Of a stretch of DNA of 8,230 nucleotides, positions 6,290-8,230 are shown piece after piece. Positions within the stretch are counted from its first letter, which is position 1, and each line of letters starts with the position of its first letter. The translations under genes and the position numbers were made by a program. The stretch comes from CAYNYI01 sp964401455 (lineage in GTDB: Bacteria > Fibrobacterota > OXYB2-FULL-49-7 > CAYNYI01), in the NCBI GenBank assembly GCA_964401455.1, contig CAYNYI010000114.1:1-8230 (forward strand), written 5' to 3'. The notes beneath the pieces were generated by a model. That model was given only the letters and a program-made list of their open reading frames with translations, did not search any database and was not told the DNA's origin.

Positions 6290-7349
6290 TGACGAACTTT
6301 TATCACAGGACCAGATTGACGGTCTCTCCGATGGTGACTTCGGGGCCGATCTGGACCTCGGTGACGATGGAACGGGCGGAGGAGTCTCTGGAGACTCACT
6401 GAAACCCGCTTCTGATCTGCTGAGTTCCCAGGCCTCCAATGTTCTCGCCACGGTACTCAACAAACAAATCGATATCTCCGAGCAAAAAACCGGAGCGGCT
6501 TCTAAGGATGACCTGGGGTCAACATACGGATCCGAGGCTCTGTTATTGACTGTAAATTTCAGTCAGGGAGTAAGCGGTGCACTATACCTGGTTTTTCTGA
6601 AAGCAGATATTGCGATACTCGCGGATCTCATGATGATGGGGGATGGAACCTCGGGGTATGAAGAAGACCATAAAGACGCGATTGCCGAGCTTACAAATCA
6701 GATCATGGGAGCGGTTGTCTCTAACGGCGGAGCTGAATTCGGCACAAGCTTTTCTACTGAAACTCCTGCTGTTTCTGAATTTGATGCCGGTTCTCTGCCG
6801 TTTAATCCCGAAGAATGCCAGGCAGTTGACTTCTCCATGGAAATTGAAGATATTAAAAAAACAAATTTTACTGCGGTTTTTTCGGCAGAACTCGCAGAAA
6901 GCTTTTCCGCGCTGGGTGCTTCGGCATCCGGAGACAATTCCGGCGGAGACAGCGGCGGAGCGGGTGAGCTTGATACAGGCGGACTTGATCTTGAATCGTT
7001 TGATTCTGATTCTTCTGTTGGAGGACAGACCGCTGCGGCCCCCTCTGGTGGCGCTATGATGAAAGGCGGCACCATTTTCGGTACCACCGGCAATCCGAAA
7101 ATAGATATGCTTCTTGATGTTGATCTCGAAGTCTCAATAGAGCTCGGGAGGTCGCACATGTCAATCAAAAGGATCATAGAGCTCGGGCCTGGTTCAATAA
7201 TTGAGTTAGATAGAATGGCCGGTGAACCGGTTGATCTGCTTGTTAACGGGAAAGTCGTTGCCAAGGGCGAGGTTGTTGTTATCGACGAGAATTTCGGCAT
7301 AAGGATAATTTCGCTTGTAAGCCCTGAAGAGAGATTGAAGAGCCTCTGA
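6282..7349 (+). CDS. fliY: Flagellar motor switch phosphatase FliY (FliN C-terminal domain)
   Basis: This 355-aa protein has three parts. The first (1-16) has LLSQDQIDGL, a CheY-P docking-like motif close to that of FliM. The second (about 40-212) is a CheC-like domain with one complete phosphatase motif D132-x3-E136-x2-N139-x22-P162. The equivalent first site near 46-53 (SSQASN) has Gln at the Glu position and looks inactive. A Gly/Ser/Asp-rich linker (about 213-260) follows, then a FliN domain (about 270-350) with DVDLEVSIELGR and LGPGSIIELDR. It belongs in the C-ring with FliM and probably dephosphorylates CheY-P, as FliY does in Bacillus and Thermotoga. The alternative name fliN is used for shorter homologues. 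Domain assignment is firm; activity is inferred. Confidence 0.93.
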   Translation: MADDELLSQDQIDGLSDGDFGADLDLGDDGTGGGVSGDSLKPASDLLSSQASNVLATVLNKQIDISEQKTGAASKDDLGSTYGSEALLLTVNFSQGVSGALYLVFLKADIAILADLMMMGDGTSGYEEDHKDAIAELTNQIMGAVVSNGGAEFGTSFSTETPAVSEFDAGSLPFNPEECQAVDFSMEIEDIKKTNFTAVFSAELAESFSALGASASGDNSGGDSGGAGELDTGGLDLESFDSDSSVGGQTAAAPSGGAMMKGGTIFGTTGNPKIDMLLDVDLEVSIELGRSHMSIKRIIELGPGSIIELDRMAGEPVDLLVNGKVVAKGEVVVIDENFGIRIISLVSPEERLKSL

Positions 7350-7413
7350 TTTTCTTGAGCCGAGTCGGCCGGGTGTGTACGTCAGTGGCTTTTAATCAAA
7401 CAGGTCAACTATT

Positions 7414-8139
7414 ATGACCGACCTAATGACTAAACAGGCTGAATTCGAAAAGGCGGCGGTGCTTTATGCCACGCATCCGTTTTACCGTATTCTGGGTCCC
7501 CTGGTTTCGATAATAAACTGCTCTCTGCAGCTCATACTGCTGGTTCTTGTATTGCCTTTTTCTATCGGTCCTTTCAGGCAGGCAATTGTCTTTGCCTTTG
7601 CCTACTTTATAACTGATTTTCTTAACGGTCTTGTGCATATGTATATGGATAATAACCAGAATTACTCCGGATGGACCGGGCCCCTTGCCGCGGCTTTTCA
7701 TTTGCATCATCAGAAACCCGTTTACCGTCGGCGTAATATTATTAATGTGTATTTTACGGAGACCGGATCAAAAATATGGCTGGTGTTTTTTTTGCTTTTG
7801 AGCGTCTGTCTTGCCGCTTTTGCGCTTATACCTCCGGAGGCGGCCTATTTGCTTTTATACATTAGTGTTCTTTCTTCCGCAGCGGAGGTGGCACATTATC
7901 TTTGTCATGTTCAAAACGGCAGGCTGCCGTCAGTTTTTCGCGGCTGCGGGCTTCTGTTGTCTAAACGATACCATGTAAAGCATCATAAGGGTGATAATCG
8001 GCAGTACGCGTTTCTTAACGGCATGAGTGACTTCCTGATCAACAGGATCGCAAAACGCTTTGTTCCCGGATATAAAAATTTTACTGACCTGCATTATCTG
8101 AACTACGATGGTCCTCAGACTGGTAACAGAAAAACCTGA
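7414..8139 (+). CDS. CarF/TMEM189-type (PF10520) membrane lipid desaturase homologue
   Basis: This 241-aa membrane protein has hydrophobic segments near 28-50, 56-74, 121-140 and 143-160, plus His clusters typical of di-iron membrane desaturases. The clusters are H75 and D79 (GLVHMYMD), H98-H99 (FHLHHQKP), H161 and H165 (EVAHYLCH), and H187, H190, H191 (RYHVKHH). Their order and spacing match the Kua/TMEM189/CarF family, whose members include plasmanylethanolamine desaturase, which makes the plasmalogen vinyl-ether bond with O2, and plant FAD4. The RHDF motif I expect after the HHxxP motif is not seen; RRRNIINVYF (105-114) stands there, with Asn in place of His. The substrate is therefore uncertain. 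The ribosome site is weak (AGGT, 7402-7405). It ends in tandem stops TGA-TAG. No flagellar role is known; it stands where fliO or fliP is usual. Confidence 0.75.
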   Translation: MTDLMTKQAEFEKAAVLYATHPFYRILGPLVSIINCSLQLILLVLVLPFSIGPFRQAIVFAFAYFITDFLNGLVHMYMDNNQNYSGWTGPLAAAFHLHHQKPVYRRRNIINVYFTETGSKIWLVFFLLLSVCLAAFALIPPEAAYLLLYISVLSSAAEVAHYLCHVQNGRLPSVFRGCGLLLSKRYHVKHHKGDNRQYAFLNGMSDFLINRIAKRFVPGYKNFTDLHYLNYDGPQTGNRKT

Positions 8140-8145
8140 TAGTCG

Positions 8146-8175
8146 AAAAATTTTGCGCCGGTGGCGGGGTTTTTT
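8146..8175 (+). terminator. Possible weak intrinsic terminator after the desaturase
   Basis: CGCC (8156-8159) and GGCG (8163-8166) form a short stem around GGT, followed three bases later by a run of six T (8170-8175). An A run at 8146-8150 could pair with the T run. The stem is only four GC pairs, so strength is doubtful, but its place just behind the last gene fits the end of a transcript. Confidence 0.45.
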
Positions 8176-8179
8176 GTGC

Positions 8180-8230
8180 CAGGTGTGCGTGTTAGGTAAT
8201 TCGAGGACACTTTTCCAAAAACGCAACCGG
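8180..8230. repeat. Imperfect inverted repeat at the window end
   Basis: TGCGTGTTAGG (8186-8196) pairs with CCAAAAACGCA (8215-8225) at 9 of 11 positions. GGT (8182-8184) and ACC (8226-8228) extend it past a bulged G. The loop is about 18 bases. No gene is seen in 8143-8230. It may be a further hairpin or the edge of a repeat that continues outside the window. Confidence 0.35.

Noticed and set aside
7340..7366. GCCGAGTC as the -10 of a sigma-28 flagellar promoter for the desaturase
   Set aside because: Only the first five bases agree with GCCGATAA and no TAAA lies 15 bases upstream.
7350..7413. Hairpin GCCG-AGT-CGGC (7359-7369) as a terminator after fliY
   Set aside because: The stem is four pairs and no T run follows.
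8191..8197. GTTAGGT fits the GTTRRRY core of an integron attC site
   Set aside because: Only one core box is seen; the matching second box and the paired inner boxes are missing within the window, and a 7-base degenerate match is expected by chance.

Overview
The window is one plus-strand run of flagellar genes of the core hook, stator and switch type, flanked on both sides by genes that look like lipid or oxidoreductase metabolism. The order is 3' end of a short-chain dehydrogenase/reductase (SDR), flagellar-operon protein of the TIGR02530 type, flgE, flbD, motA, motB, fliL, fliM, fliY/fliN, then a CarF/TMEM189-type (PF10520) membrane desaturase homologue. All genes read the same way. Most flagellar gaps are under 25 bp; the wider ones are about 75 bp (before flgE), 51 bp (flgE-flbD) and 64 bp (before the desaturase). 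No RNA gene, insertion sequence or CRISPR array was seen.

Organism: the order flgE-flbD-motA-motB-fliL-fliM-fliY is the conserved one of spirochaetes, clostridia, thermotogas and several deep-branching diderm phyla. The three-part FliY (CheY-docking segment, CheC-like domain, FliN domain) also fits that group and argues against enterobacteria. A PF10520 desaturase, moderate GC (estimated by eye) and a very long hook protein (785 aa) fit an environmental Gram-negative-type bacterium. The FlgE lacks the Cys that spirochaete hooks appear to carry in the segment used for the lysinoalanine cross-link, which weakens a spirochaete assignment. I cannot name the phylum.

Layout: 2-91 is the end of an SDR gene that overlaps the next start by 7 bp. 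85-453 is the small flagellar-operon protein. A GC-rich hairpin lies on each side of flgE (458-483 and 2902-2920). flgE (530-2887) carries a long variable region with two diverged copies of one module. flbD, motA, motB and fliL follow closely, then fliM overlaps fliY by 8 bp. After 7349 the usual fliO/fliP continuation is missing and a 241-aa membrane protein with clustered histidines takes its place. It ends in a tandem stop and a weak terminator-like structure. The last 55 bp hold an imperfect inverted repeat cut by the window edge.

How the genes work together: FlgE builds the hook. MotA and MotB form the ion-driven stator, FliL associates with the stator, and FlbD probably helps stator power. 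FliM and FliY form the switch complex, and both carry an N-terminal CheY-P docking-like motif. FliY also keeps one intact CheC-type phosphatase motif, so it probably also helps end the CheY-P signal. The flanking SDR and desaturase have no known flagellar role; their presence at both ends suggests the flagellar block has been placed next to lipid genes.
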